Shown here one piece after another: positions 26,895 to 34,555 of a stretch of 64,000 nt of DNA. This DNA comes from Chitinophaga lutea (GTDB taxonomy: Bacteria > Bacteroidota > Bacteroidia > Chitinophagales > Chitinophagaceae). Numbering within the stretch: position 1 is the first letter of the stretch; every line of letters begins with the position of its first letter. Position numbers and translations under genes: made by a program. The stretch is taken from NCBI RefSeq assembly GCF_003813775.1, contig NZ_RPDH01000001.1, forward strand, positions 2,604,001-2,668,000. Direction: 5' to 3'. The notes beneath the pieces were generated by a model that was not told the DNA's origin, made no database searches, and saw nothing but the letters and a program-made list of their open reading frames with translations.

Positions 26895-27737
26895 ATGACG
26901 ACATTCAACCTGATAAACCCCGCGCAATCGGACATCCCGTTTTCCGCAATGGTGTTCCCCGATGGCCAGCCGCACGTAAAGATCGATGCCGCGGGCGCAG
27001 CGCAAACCGGCCGGAAGGCGCCGCTGAGGATACTCACCCGTCTGAACAATGCCAATGATCTGCTGTTGGCGCTGTTCGTCAAAAACACACTCGATTACAT
27101 GGAGTTTGAACATATCGAACTGCACGTATCGTACCTGATGGCTGCGCGGATGGACCGTGTGATGCTGGACGGGGAGCCTTTTTCACTGAAAGTGGTGGCG
27201 GCTATTCTGAACGGTGGCGGATTTAAGAAGATCAAAATATTCGATCCGCATTCCGAAGTGAGCACAGCGCTGATAGATCGTTCTTATGCGGTTACCAACC
27301 ATGCTTTTGTGCAGGATGTGCTGGACGATTATTTCAGCAAACATGGTAAAACGCCGTTCTGCCTGGTATCTCCCGACGCCGGGGCTTTGAAGAAGATTCA
27401 CAAGGTGGCGCAGGCGCTGCAGATAGAAAATGTGGTGGAGTGCATGAAAGAACGCGATGTGAAAACCGGGGCGCTCACCAGCTTCAAAACAGCTGCAGCG
27501 GACCTTTCCGGCCAAACCTGTTTTATTGTGGACGATATCTGCGATGGTGGCGGAACATTTGCCGGTACGGCGAAACTGCTGAAAGATAAAGGGGCTGCAA
27601 CAGTGGTGCTGGTTGTCAGTCATGGTATTTTCAGCAAAGGCACCGTTATCAGCGAGGTGGATGCGATTTACACGACCAGTTCATTCAGGCTGGTGGAAGG
27701 GATTCAATGCATGCCGGTAGAGCAATATCTCCAATAA
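26895..27737 (+). CDS. Ribose-phosphate pyrophosphokinase-like protein (Prs or Adps type)
   Basis: A 280-residue member of the PRPP synthetase family, shorter than housekeeping Prs (about 310-320). Visible motifs are FPDGQ (22-26), a catalytic-loop-like MAARMDR where Prs has YARQDR, Asp117-Pro-His119 where Prs has DLH, VSPDAG (158-163), and the PRPP loop VDDICDGGGT (212-221). The altered ATP- and ribose-phosphate-site residues make ordinary PRPP synthesis uncertain. In NARP1, a protein annotated this way (Adps) pyrophosphorylates ADP-ribose. Last gene of the four-gene NAD operon. Confidence 0.88.
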   Translation: MTTFNLINPAQSDIPFSAMVFPDGQPHVKIDAAGAAQTGRKAPLRILTRLNNANDLLLALFVKNTLDYMEFEHIELHVSYLMAARMDRVMLDGEPFSLKVVAAILNGGGFKKIKIFDPHSEVSTALIDRSYAVTNHAFVQDVLDDYFSKHGKTPFCLVSPDAGALKKIHKVAQALQIENVVECMKERDVKTGALTSFKTAAADLSGQTCFIVDDICDGGGTFAGTAKLLKDKGAATVVLVVSHGIFSKGTVISEVDAIYTTSSFRLVEGIQCMPVEQYLQ

Positions 27738-27801
27738 CCCGCTGGTCCTTTTTTGGCCGGAATGCTGAATTCTGGATGGGCCATCCCGTTGTGCTTCGAC
27801 G

Positions 27802-27809
27802 TAGTTTTG
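27802..27809 (+). promoter_or_regulatory. Promoter -7 element before the small thiol protein
   Basis: A perfect TAGTTTTG element 18 bases before ATG 27828; no good -33 TTG was seen. It suggests the small gene is transcribed separately from the NAD operon. Confidence 0.4.
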
Positions 27810-27827
27810 TGGCCTAAACACAACATT

Positions 27828-28058
27828 ATGAGCAAAGCAAAGTTTTATCATGCGGGTTGCCCGGTATGTGTGACCGCTGAACAGGAAATCATTTCACTGA
27901 TCGGGGAAGATGGAGTGGAAGTAATTCACCTGGGTGAAAATAAAGGAAAGATCGGTGAGGCGGAAAAGCTGGGTGTGAAGTCGGTGCCGGCACTGGTAAC
28001 CCCTACCGGTAACGTATTGCACATCAACTACGGCGCCGGCATTGAAGACCTGAAATAG
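27828..28058 (+). CDS. Small thioredoxin/glutaredoxin-fold protein (76 aa)
   Basis: A cytoplasmic thiol protein with a Cys-x-x-Cys site near the N-terminus (YHAGCPVCVTAEQ) and a cis-Pro-like VKSVPALVTPTG. Minimal size for the fold. It follows the Prs-like gene by 90 bases and ends at a strong terminator. Partner unknown. Confidence 0.78.
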   Translation: MSKAKFYHAGCPVCVTAEQEIISLIGEDGVEVIHLGENKGKIGEAEKLGVKSVPALVTPTGNVLHINYGAGIEDLK

Positions 28059-28082
28059 CTGTGCCTTTCAAACCATTTGGAG

Positions 28083-28109
28083 GAGGCGCCCCACCGGGGC
28101 GCCTCTTTT
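28083..28109 (+). terminator. Rho-independent terminator
   Basis: A perfect ten-base GC-rich stem (28083-28092 with 28096-28105), three-base loop, followed by TTTT. Degenerate copies of this hairpin recur in the tandem array immediately downstream. Confidence 0.92.
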
Positions 28110-28425
28110 ACTTTTCAGTAATCATCGTCTTATCGTACAATACTTTTATTTATTGTTACCTCGCATTGTGTTCGATCACTCTGATGAGGTGTTGCTTTTA
28201 TTTTTCAGTAATCATCGTCTTATCGTACAATACTTTTATTTATTGTTACCCCGCATTGTGTTCAATCACCCCGATGGGGCACTTCCTTTATTTTTTCAGT
28301 AATCATCGCCTTATCGTACAATACTATTGTTCATTGTAACCTCGCACTGTATCCAATCACTCCGGTGGGGCGTTTCTTTTATTTTTCTACAATTATTGTC
28401 TTGCAGTGTAATACTTTTTTTTGTC
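28085..28425 (+). repeat. Tandem array of about 90-bp units that includes the terminator
   Basis: The shared segment TTTTCAGTAATCATCGTCTT starts at 28112, 28202 and 28293, with a diverged copy at 28383 (spacings 90, 91, 90). Each unit ends with a weaker derivative of the upstream terminator (for example ACCCCGATGGGG followed by T-rich DNA). The remaining 28426-28551 shows no gene. Confidence 0.9.
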
Positions 28426-28551
28426 GCCTGAAATCGTTTCGGCCGTTCCTGCGATGCGCGTTTTTATACTTACAGTCATTGGAGCACTTTGCATCATCCG
28501 TCCGAAAACCTTTTACAGCCCGGGAAGGCACTCTGTTGTGCAGCCAATTCT

Positions 28552-30000
28552 TTATCGCTTTACGACCGTCGCAATCGTTTTAATGCCTTCTTCCAGTTCT
28601 GTCTGCGTCAGCGACGCATATCCCAGCCGCAACGCATTGAGTGGCTCGCCGGTAAAGGAAAACCGCTCGGTCGACATAATGGAAACACCTTTTTTCAACA
28701 GTTTGCCGCGCAGTTCTTCTGTATCGACGGGTTGGTTGAAGCGCACCCAGAAGGCCAGTCCTCCTTCCGGTTTCTGATAGGTGACGCGTTTCGACAAATG
28801 GGTGGTCAGGTACTGGTCCATCAACTCCCTTCTTTCCCCATAAATACCGAATGCGCGTTTGGCGTGGCGGTTAATGGCGCCTTCTTCCATCAGTTCCGCA
28901 ATGGCCTGTTCCATAATGGTATCGCCCTGCCGGTCGATGATCGAGCGCAGGCTGGCTAGCGATTGGATGAAAGCCGCCGGGCCGGTAACGTAGCCTATTC
29001 TCACGGCGGGCGCCACCAGTTTACTGAGCGAGCTGATGTAAATCACATTGGCGGCGTGCGCGTTACTCGCCAAAGGCAGCAGGCTTTTTGCCTCGAAGTG
29101 AAACTCGTGATCGTAATCGTCTTCAATAATGGCGAATCCGTAGCGATTGGACAGTTCGATCAGTTTTAACCTGCGCTCCACTTTCATGCTCACGGCAGTA
29201 GGGAACTGATGGTGCGGGGTGACATACACCGCTTTGATGCGGCGCGATTTGCAGAGTTGTTCCAGTTCTTCGATGACCATCCCTTTATCGTCCACTTTAA
29301 TCGGCACCAGCTTTGCGCCGGCTTTACCGAATGTTTGCCACGCGGGCAGGTAACCCGGCGATTCCATGGCAACGGTATCGCCGTTGCTGATGAGCGTGTG
29401 GGCGGTGAGGTAGAGCGCCATCTGGCTGCCGCGCGTGATGCAGATATCGTTATGATGAACATTCATGCCTCTTTTGTGCGAAAGCATGGCCGTCAAGGCC
29501 AGGCGCAGCCTTTCTTCCCCTTTTTCGCTGCCATATCCCAGCATCCGCCAGCGCGCTTTCTGTTTGAAGATGCGTTTGTAGGCGCGGGCCAGTTCTTCCA
29601 TGGGGGCGAGGCGCACGTCCGGCAGGCCGTCGTTGAACGCGATGAGGTTGGCGGTGACGGAGCCCTGCATCGGTTGTATGGTATGATAGTCGTTGAACCC
29701 GAAGCTGCTACCGGTGCGCGGCGGTTCGTTTTTGAAGCGCGGCAGTTCGCCCGACACAAAGGTGCCCCGTTTGCCGGTGGTTTCGAGCCAGCCTTCGGCG
29801 ATCAGTGCTTCATAGGCCAGCACCACGGTTTTCCGGTTCACGCCGATGTCGTCTGCCAGCACGCGGCTGCCGGGTAAAGGCGTACCCGGCCTGAGGCGGC
29901 CCTTTTTGATTTCCGCAATAATACCGTCTGCGATCTGCTGGTAAACGGCCAGCTCATTCCCGAAGTCTATGGGAAGAATGGTATGCCATGGTCTTAACAT
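28552..30000 (-). CDS. MocR-type regulator (GntR DNA-binding domain + aminotransferase fold)
   Basis: A 482-residue chimera. Winged helix at about 20-75 (VYQQIADGIIAEIKKGRLRPGTPLPGSRVLADDIGVNRKTV), then a class-I aminotransferase-like domain. Its PLP Lys is in the YISSLSKLVAPAVRIGY region and the Asp/Tyr pocket near AIIEDDYDHEFHF. The open frame reaches 30045, but that codon is the TTG of the promoter TATTTTTG, so ATG 30000 (MLRPWHTILP) is taken. It is divergent from the cupin and DapA-like genes, which it probably regulates. Effector unknown. Confidence 0.9.
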   Translation of the reverse strand: MLRPWHTILPIDFGNELAVYQQIADGIIAEIKKGRLRPGTPLPGSRVLADDIGVNRKTVVLAYEALIAEGWLETTGKRGTFVSGELPRFKNEPPRTGSSFGFNDYHTIQPMQGSVTANLIAFNDGLPDVRLAPMEELARAYKRIFKQKARWRMLGYGSEKGEERLRLALTAMLSHKRGMNVHHNDICITRGSQMALYLTAHTLISNGDTVAMESPGYLPAWQTFGKAGAKLVPIKVDDKGMVIEELEQLCKSRRIKAVYVTPHHQFPTAVSMKVERRLKLIELSNRYGFAIIEDDYDHEFHFEAKSLLPLASNAHAANVIYISSLSKLVAPAVRIGYVTGPAAFIQSLASLRSIIDRQGDTIMEQAIAELMEEGAINRHAKRAFGIYGERRELMDQYLTTHLSKRVTYQKPEGGLAFWVRFNQPVDTEELRGKLLKKGVSIMSTERFSFTGEPLNALRLGYASLTQTELEEGIKTIATVVKR

Positions 30001-30042
30001 TGGCCCATCTGTTTTAGTTAAAACTGGATTATTAACGTCATC

Positions 30043-30070
30043 CAAAAATACACAAATTTTGTGTGGTCAA
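30043..30070 (-). promoter_or_regulatory. MocR gene promoter with overlapping palindrome
   Basis: On the minus strand: TTTG, 17 bases, then a perfect TATTTTTG (30043-30050). The spacer holds a perfect 15-base palindrome, ACACAAA-T-TTTGTGT (30050-30064), placed to block this promoter and lying 50 bases upstream of the divergent cupin gene. Confidence 0.6.
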
Positions 30071-30113
30071 AACGCCTTCCGGCATTATTTCTTAATCATT
30101 AAATCTTCATAAC

Positions 30114-30587
30114 ATGGAACAGCTGAAAGAAAAGAAACCTGCGCAGTTTTCTTCCAAAGATTTTCACCAGACTTTTGCGCGCCCGGTATACGTGCCGCCA
30201 ACCAAACTGATTCACCGCAACGTAGAACAGGCGGGAGAGCACAACCAGTTTTCCACTGAGCGGAAGCACCCGGTATTTTTTGTAGACCTGCCCACTAAAA
30301 ACGTGAGCATGACGATCGGCGGATTATTACCGGGCCAGCTCACGAACCGGCATCGCCATACTTATGAAACGGTGCTGTACGTGATAGAAGGCAACGGTTA
30401 CACGGAAATTGAAGGCGAGAAGGTGGAATGGACGGCCGGCGACGCCGTGTACATTCCCAGCTGGGCCTGGCACCGTCACCAGAACCTGAGCGACAGTGAG
30501 CCTGCAAAATATATAGCCTGCGAGAACGCGCCGCAACTGCAAAACCTCGGCGTGGCGTTAAGAGAAGAAGAAGGACGCGATCTGTAA
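30114..30587 (+). CDS. Cupin-domain protein
   Basis: A 157-residue single-domain cupin. Metal-site motifs are RHRHTYETVLYVIEGNG (motif 1, His-x-His...Glu) and IPSWAWHRHQN (motif 2 His). No signal peptide. First gene of an operon with a DapA-like aldolase and divergent from the MocR regulator. Probably a small-molecule isomerase, dioxygenase or binding protein; substrate unknown. Confidence 0.85.
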   Translation: MEQLKEKKPAQFSSKDFHQTFARPVYVPPTKLIHRNVEQAGEHNQFSTERKHPVFFVDLPTKNVSMTIGGLLPGQLTNRHRHTYETVLYVIEGNGYTEIEGEKVEWTAGDAVYIPSWAWHRHQNLSDSEPAKYIACENAPQLQNLGVALREEEGRDL

Positions 30588-30646
30588 CGCTGATCAGGGG
30601 GCGGTTCGTCCACCCGCCTGATATTTTAAACTACCAAATCAACCCA

Positions 30647-31531
30647 ATGAACGATAAGAAAGTATTCCAGGGTATCATTGCGTATCCTATTACGCCATTT
30701 GACCAGCAGGAAAGGGTGAACATTCCCCTTTTCAAACTATTGATCGAACGACTGGTATTATCCGGTGCGAATGGTATTGCACCGCTTGGCAGTACCGGCG
30801 TGATGCCCTATCTCGACGACGAAGAAAAGGAGTCCGTAACGGAAGCCGCGCTGAAACAGGTGAATGGCCGTATACCGGTACTGGTGGGTGTTTCCAACCT
30901 CACCACCGAAAGGACCATCTACCATGCGCAGTTCGCCGAAAAAGCCGGGGCAGACGCGGTCATGATCATCCCGATGAGCTACTGGAAATTAACGGACGAT
31001 GAGATATTCCGCCACTACGACAAAGTAGCCGCCAGCATTTCGATCCCGGTGATGGCCTATAACAACCCGGCCACCGGCGGCATTGATATGTCCGCCGCCC
31101 TGTTGAAAAGGCTGCTGCGGATCCCCAATGTAACGATGATCAAGGAAAGCACCGGCGACGTACAGCGCATGCACTACCTGCGCCGGGAGCTGGGAGAAGA
31201 GGTGGCCTTCTACAACGGCTCCAACCCGCTTGCGCTCGCAGCTTTCGCAGCCGGCGCGAAAGGGTGGTGCACGGCTGCGCCGAACCTCATACCGGAGTTA
31301 AATAATGGATTGTATAAAGCCATCCGCGAAAACCAGCTGCAGCAGGCACAGGACATTTTTTACCGCCAGTTTGAATTGCTGCAGTTCATTGTAGGAAAAG
31401 GATTGCCGCGGACGATCAAAGCCGGCCTGAAAATATTGGGCGTGGAAAGCGGTTATCTGCGCAGTCCGTTGCAACCATTGACAGATGCGGACTATCAGCA
31501 ACTGGAAAAGATGCTGTTAGCGATCCGGTAA
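30647..31531 (+). CDS. Dihydrodipicolinate synthase (DapA) superfamily aldolase/lyase
   Basis: A 294-residue TIM-barrel class-I aldolase. GSTGVMPYLDDEEK binds the substrate carboxylate, the catalytic Tyr lies in MAYNNPATGG, and the Schiff-base Lys is in MIKESTGDV. The superfamily includes DHDPS, N-acetylneuraminate lyase and keto-acid aldolases. Its pairing with a cupin under a MocR regulator argues for a catabolic aldolase rather than lysine biosynthesis, but the substrate is open. Confidence 0.88.
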   Translation: MNDKKVFQGIIAYPITPFDQQERVNIPLFKLLIERLVLSGANGIAPLGSTGVMPYLDDEEKESVTEAALKQVNGRIPVLVGVSNLTTERTIYHAQFAEKAGADAVMIIPMSYWKLTDDEIFRHYDKVAASISIPVMAYNNPATGGIDMSAALLKRLLRIPNVTMIKESTGDVQRMHYLRRELGEEVAFYNGSNPLALAAFAAGAKGWCTAAPNLIPELNNGLYKAIRENQLQQAQDIFYRQFELLQFIVGKGLPRTIKAGLKILGVESGYLRSPLQPLTDADYQQLEKMLLAIR

Positions 31532-31633
31532 TCCGTCAGCACCGGCATCCTACAATACTGTGACGTAAACCATTTGTGTTTCCCTTAGATTTGATATCCG
31601 AACAATCGTGTTGAAATATAAAAGGAACAGCAA

Positions 31634-32674
31634 ATGGAATTCAGACAATTGGGCGCATCGGGCCTGCAGGTGCCGGTGCTGAGTTTTGGGACCGCCACTT
31701 TCGGCGGCGGCAACGACTTTTTCAAAGCATGGGGAAGCACGCAGGGCGAAGAAGCAAAAAGGCTGATCGATATCTGCCTGGATGCGGGCATCAATTTTTT
31801 CGACACCGCGGATGTTTATTCCGATGGGCTTGCGGAGGACCTGCTGGGCAGGGCGATCGCAGGCAGGCAGCGTGACAGGCTGATACTGTCCACCAAATCC
31901 ACCTTTACTTTCGGCGAGGGGCCCAATAACCAGGGCTCATCGCGGTTCCATATTTTGCGGCAGATCGAGGGCAGTCTCAAACGGCTGGGCACCGATTACA
32001 TCGACGTGTATCACATGCATGGCTTTGACGGGAATACCCCTGTGGAAGAAACCCTGAGCACGCTCGATCATCTCGTGCAAAGCGGCAAGGTGCGCTATAT
32101 CGCCGCTTCCAATTTTTCCGGATGGCACCTCATGAAATCGCTCGGCATTTCGGAGAAATACGGATGGAGCCGTTATGTGGCCCACCAGGTGTATTATTCG
32201 CTGGCCAACCGGGAATATGAATGGGAACTGATGCCGCTGGCGCTCGATCAGAAAGTGGGCGGCATCATCTGGTCGCCACTGGCTGCCGGCCGCCTCGGCG
32301 GGAAGTACCGCCGCAACCAGCCATTGCCGCCGGAGGGCCGTGTGGCGCAGGGCGGAAGCCCGGTGCCGGAAATGGTGGTGAACGAAAACGTGTTCTATAA
32401 CATCATCGACGCGCTCGACGAAGTAGCCGAAGAAACCGGTAAAACGGTGGCGCAGGTATCGCTCAACTGGCTGCTGCAGCGCCCCACCGTATCGAGCATC
32501 ATCATCGGCGCCCGGAACGAAGCGCAGTTGCTGCAGAACCTGGAGGCGGTGGGCTGGCAGCTGACGACTGAACAAGTAAAAAAGCTGGATGCGGCGAGTG
32601 AATTACCGCCCATTTATCCATACTGGCACCAACGCCAGAACCTGACATTGAACCCGCCGCCGGTATTTTATTAA
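31634..32674 (+). CDS. Aldo/keto reductase
   Basis: A 346-residue NADPH-dependent oxidoreductase of the TIM-barrel AKR superfamily. The catalytic tetrad is recognisable: Asp in FFDTADVYSDG with its Tyr, Lys in LILSTKSTF, and His in DVYHMHGFD. The C-terminal coenzyme site is SSIIIGARNEAQLLQNL. It stands 100 bases after the DapA-like gene and may be co-expressed. Ends at a bidirectional terminator. Confidence 0.93.
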   Translation: MEFRQLGASGLQVPVLSFGTATFGGGNDFFKAWGSTQGEEAKRLIDICLDAGINFFDTADVYSDGLAEDLLGRAIAGRQRDRLILSTKSTFTFGEGPNNQGSSRFHILRQIEGSLKRLGTDYIDVYHMHGFDGNTPVEETLSTLDHLVQSGKVRYIAASNFSGWHLMKSLGISEKYGWSRYVAHQVYYSLANREYEWELMPLALDQKVGGIIWSPLAAGRLGGKYRRNQPLPPEGRVAQGGSPVPEMVVNENVFYNIIDALDEVAEETGKTVAQVSLNWLLQRPTVSSIIIGARNEAQLLQNLEAVGWQLTTEQVKKLDAASELPPIYPYWHQRQNLTLNPPPVFY

Positions 32675-32680
32675 GTGCTG

Positions 32681-32713
32681 AATGGCCTGCACCGGATGGT
32701 GCGGGCCATTTTA
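32681..32713. terminator. Bidirectional terminator
   Basis: A 13-base stem with one G-U pair (32681-32693 with 32698-32710) followed by TTTT, between the convergent aldo-keto reductase and the collagen-like lipoprotein gene. Confidence 0.85.
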
Positions 32714-32714
32714 T

Positions 32715-32978
32715 TCAGACATAATAACCCAGGGTGTCGATTACGTTACCGGGACGATGAACTGTATCGGGTTTAAAGATAACATTGAGCCAGTCGGAAT
32801 AGATAACATTGGCAGTGCCGGGGTCGCCTTTAGGGCCGGCGGGACCGGCAGGGCCACCGGCGCCGGTATCTCCATTCTCACCTTTTTCGCCGGCGGGGCC
32901 AACATCTCCGTCTTTACCACAGGAGCTCATAAATAATGCAGCTGTTGCCGTCAGCAACAGGAAGGGCAGAAAACGCAT
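32715..32978 (-). CDS. Short collagen-like lipoprotein
   Basis: An 87-residue lipoprotein: signal ends with LFMSSC (Cys20). About ten Gly-x-y triplets follow (DVGPAGEKGENGDTGAGG...), then ANVIYSDWLNV and a short tail ending GYYV. Chitinophagaceae usually code for longer versions (about 200 residues) in which the ANVIYSDW segment is followed by a beta-rich domain. This one stops soon after it, against the terminator, so it may be a shortened relative. Confidence 0.75.
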   Translation of the reverse strand: MRFLPFLLLTATAALFMSSCGKDGDVGPAGEKGENGDTGAGGPAGPAGPKGDPGTANVIYSDWLNVIFKPDTVHRPGNVIDTLGYYV

Positions 32979-33091
32979 TAAAAGGATTAGTGAATTGAAT
33001 TTTGGAGGTTGATTATGAAAATTGATTAAAACGATTTGGGTGGGTTAAGCTGGTAAAGGGTCTCGGGCGCCAAACTGCTCTGGGTATAAAG

Positions 33092-33123
33092 AAAAACCCC
33101 TGACGATCGGCGATCATCAGGGG
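33092..33123 (-). terminator. Terminator of the tRNA-Ser transcript
   Basis: Read on the minus strand: a 13-base stem (CCCCTGATGATCG with CGATCGTCAGGGG, one wobble) followed by TTTTT, directly downstream of the tRNA. Confidence 0.88.
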
Positions 33124-33129
33124 AATCTG

Positions 33130-33216
33130 CGGAGGAGAAGGGATTCGAACCCTTGATAGGCTTTCACCTATACACACTTTCCAGGCGTGCCAGTTCAACC
33201 ACTCCTGCACTCCTCC
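33130..33216 (-). tRNA. tRNA-Ser (anticodon GGA)
   Basis: Full cloverleaf on the minus strand. The acceptor stem pairs 33210-33216 with 33131-33137. The anticodon loop CTGGAAA carries GGA (33180-33182), with a long serine-type variable arm (TATAGGTGAAAGCCTATC) and a TTCGAAT T-loop. No CCA is encoded. Reads UCC/UCU codons. Confidence 0.96.
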
Positions 33217-33282
33217 GTTCGGTTGAATTATTCATTCAGGGCTGCAAAGATAACCTTTTGCCCAAAAAATCCAAGAAATCTT

Positions 33283-33528
33283 TTAATCTCCTTTATAAAC
33301 CATGTTCATGTACTTGTTGCCGCCTTTCAGCTCCTCCAGCATCTGGGCGAGGCGTTTCTGCCGCGTTTCCTCCCTTTTGGCGCTGCTGATCCAGTAGATA
33401 TAGTCGTTTTGCTGGTAGGCCGGCCGGTTTTCGTACCGCTCAAACAGCTTGTGTTGGGTGAGGGCCTCGGCAATGAACTCCGGCATCGGGTATTTCTGGC
33501 GCTTTAATCCGCTGAAATTTTTTTTCAT
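33283..33528 (-). CDS. Small YdeI/OmpD-associated-family protein (81 aa)
   Basis: Begins MKKNFSGLKRQKYPMPEFI; a helical protein with the C-terminal signature of the YdeI/OmpD-associated family (DYIYWISSAKREETRQKRLAQMLEELKGG). The reading frame is open upstream to 33735, but the family-like start and the coding overlap with the divergent gene favour 33528. Family role is poorly known (linked to peptide stress in enterics). Confidence 0.75.
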   Translation of the reverse strand: MKKNFSGLKRQKYPMPEFIAEALTQHKLFERYENRPAYQQNDYIYWISSAKREETRQKRLAQMLEELKGGNKYMNMVYKGD

Positions 33529-33622
33529 GACAAGAAGGGTTTCGGGAGGTAAAATTAACCAAAAATCCCCCTTTCTTGCGCGGCAGGAAGGGGTTTTGTA
33601 TTTTGTTTGAAAACCCAGTATT

Positions 33623-34555
33623 ATGCCATACAACCGCCGGGATTTTATCCAGACCCTCGCCTTGGCGGGCGCCGCGCTGCCCCTGCGCTCTTTTGCCCTG
33701 CCGGCAAAGGAGTGGGAAATACACTGTTTTTCCAAACCTTTCCAGTGGATGGATTACGGCCTGCTCTGCGAGACGTTTGCCGCGGCGGGACTTACCGGCG
33801 TGGACTATACCGTGCGGCCTGATGGGCATGTATTGCCGGAGAAAGTAACCACGGACCTGCCCAAAGCCGCCGCTGCGGCCCGTAAAGCGGGGCTCAAAAC
33901 AGCGCTGATGACCACCGCCATCCGCGATGCGCAGGAGCCATATACGGCCGCGGTACTCAAAGCCGCCGCCAAAGAGGGGATTCAGTTCTACCGGATGGGC
34001 TGGTACGATTATCAGAAAGGAAAACCGCTGCTGTCCAGCCTGCAGGCCTGCGCACAGCAGCTGAAAGGCCTTCGCACGCTCAACCGGGAACTGAACATCC
34101 GGGCGTCCTACCAGAACCACGCAGGTGTGCGGGTAGGCGCTTCCGTTTGGGATTTATATGAAATGATCAAAGACACCGACACTGCTTATGCCGGCGTACA
34201 GTACGACATCCGGCATGCCACCGTGGAAGGGGCCAATAGCTGGCCATTGGGGCTGGAGCTGGTGCGACCGCACATCAACACCCTCGTGATCAAGGACGCG
34301 AAGTGGGTGGAGCAGAACGGGAAATACATCCTGCAGAACACCCCGTTGGGCGAAGGAATGGTGAATTTTCCGGCGTTCTTTAAAAAAGTGAAGGAGCTGA
34401 ATATCCATGTGCCGATCTCGCTGCACCTGGAATACGAGCTGCTGAGCAGGCAGGAGGAAACATTGCCGGCAGCGCAAAAACAACAGATCGTACTGAAAAA
34501 GTTACAAAAAGACGTGCAGACCCTGCGTGGGATGCTGGCCGCGACCGGTTTATAG
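33623..34555 (+). CDS. Exported sugar phosphate isomerase/epimerase-like TIM-barrel protein
   Basis: A 310-residue protein with a twin-arginine signal (NRRDFIQTLALAGAALPL). The mature part is of the xylose isomerase-like TIM-barrel type (AP endonuclease 2 family): AGLTGVDYTV, IRASYQNHAG, YAGVQYDIRHATVEG, NTLVIKDAKWV and ISLHLEYEL. Tat export suggests a metal cofactor loaded in the cytoplasm. Substrate unknown. Its end overlaps the convergent asparaginase gene by six bases. Confidence 0.82.
   Translation: MPYNRRDFIQTLALAGAALPLRSFALPAKEWEIHCFSKPFQWMDYGLLCETFAAAGLTGVDYTVRPDGHVLPEKVTTDLPKAAAAARKAGLKTALMTTAIRDAQEPYTAAVLKAAAKEGIQFYRMGWYDYQKGKPLLSSLQACAQQLKGLRTLNRELNIRASYQNHAGVRVGASVWDLYEMIKDTDTAYAGVQYDIRHATVEGANSWPLGLELVRPHINTLVIKDAKWVEQNGKYILQNTPLGEGMVNFPAFFKKVKELNIHVPISLHLEYELLSRQEETLPAAQKQQIVLKKLQKDVQTLRGMLAATGL

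Noticed and set aside
28112..28425. CRISPR-like array
   Set aside because: Units are contiguous 90-base tandem repeats without unique spacers, and no cas genes are present.
28421..28777. + strand frame starting with a signal-like peptide (MRVFILTVIGALCII)
   Set aside because: Most of it is antisense to the well-supported MocR gene; no promoter or ribosome site.
33013..33210. 65-codon frame on the minus strand
   Set aside because: It lies within the tRNA-Ser gene and its terminator.
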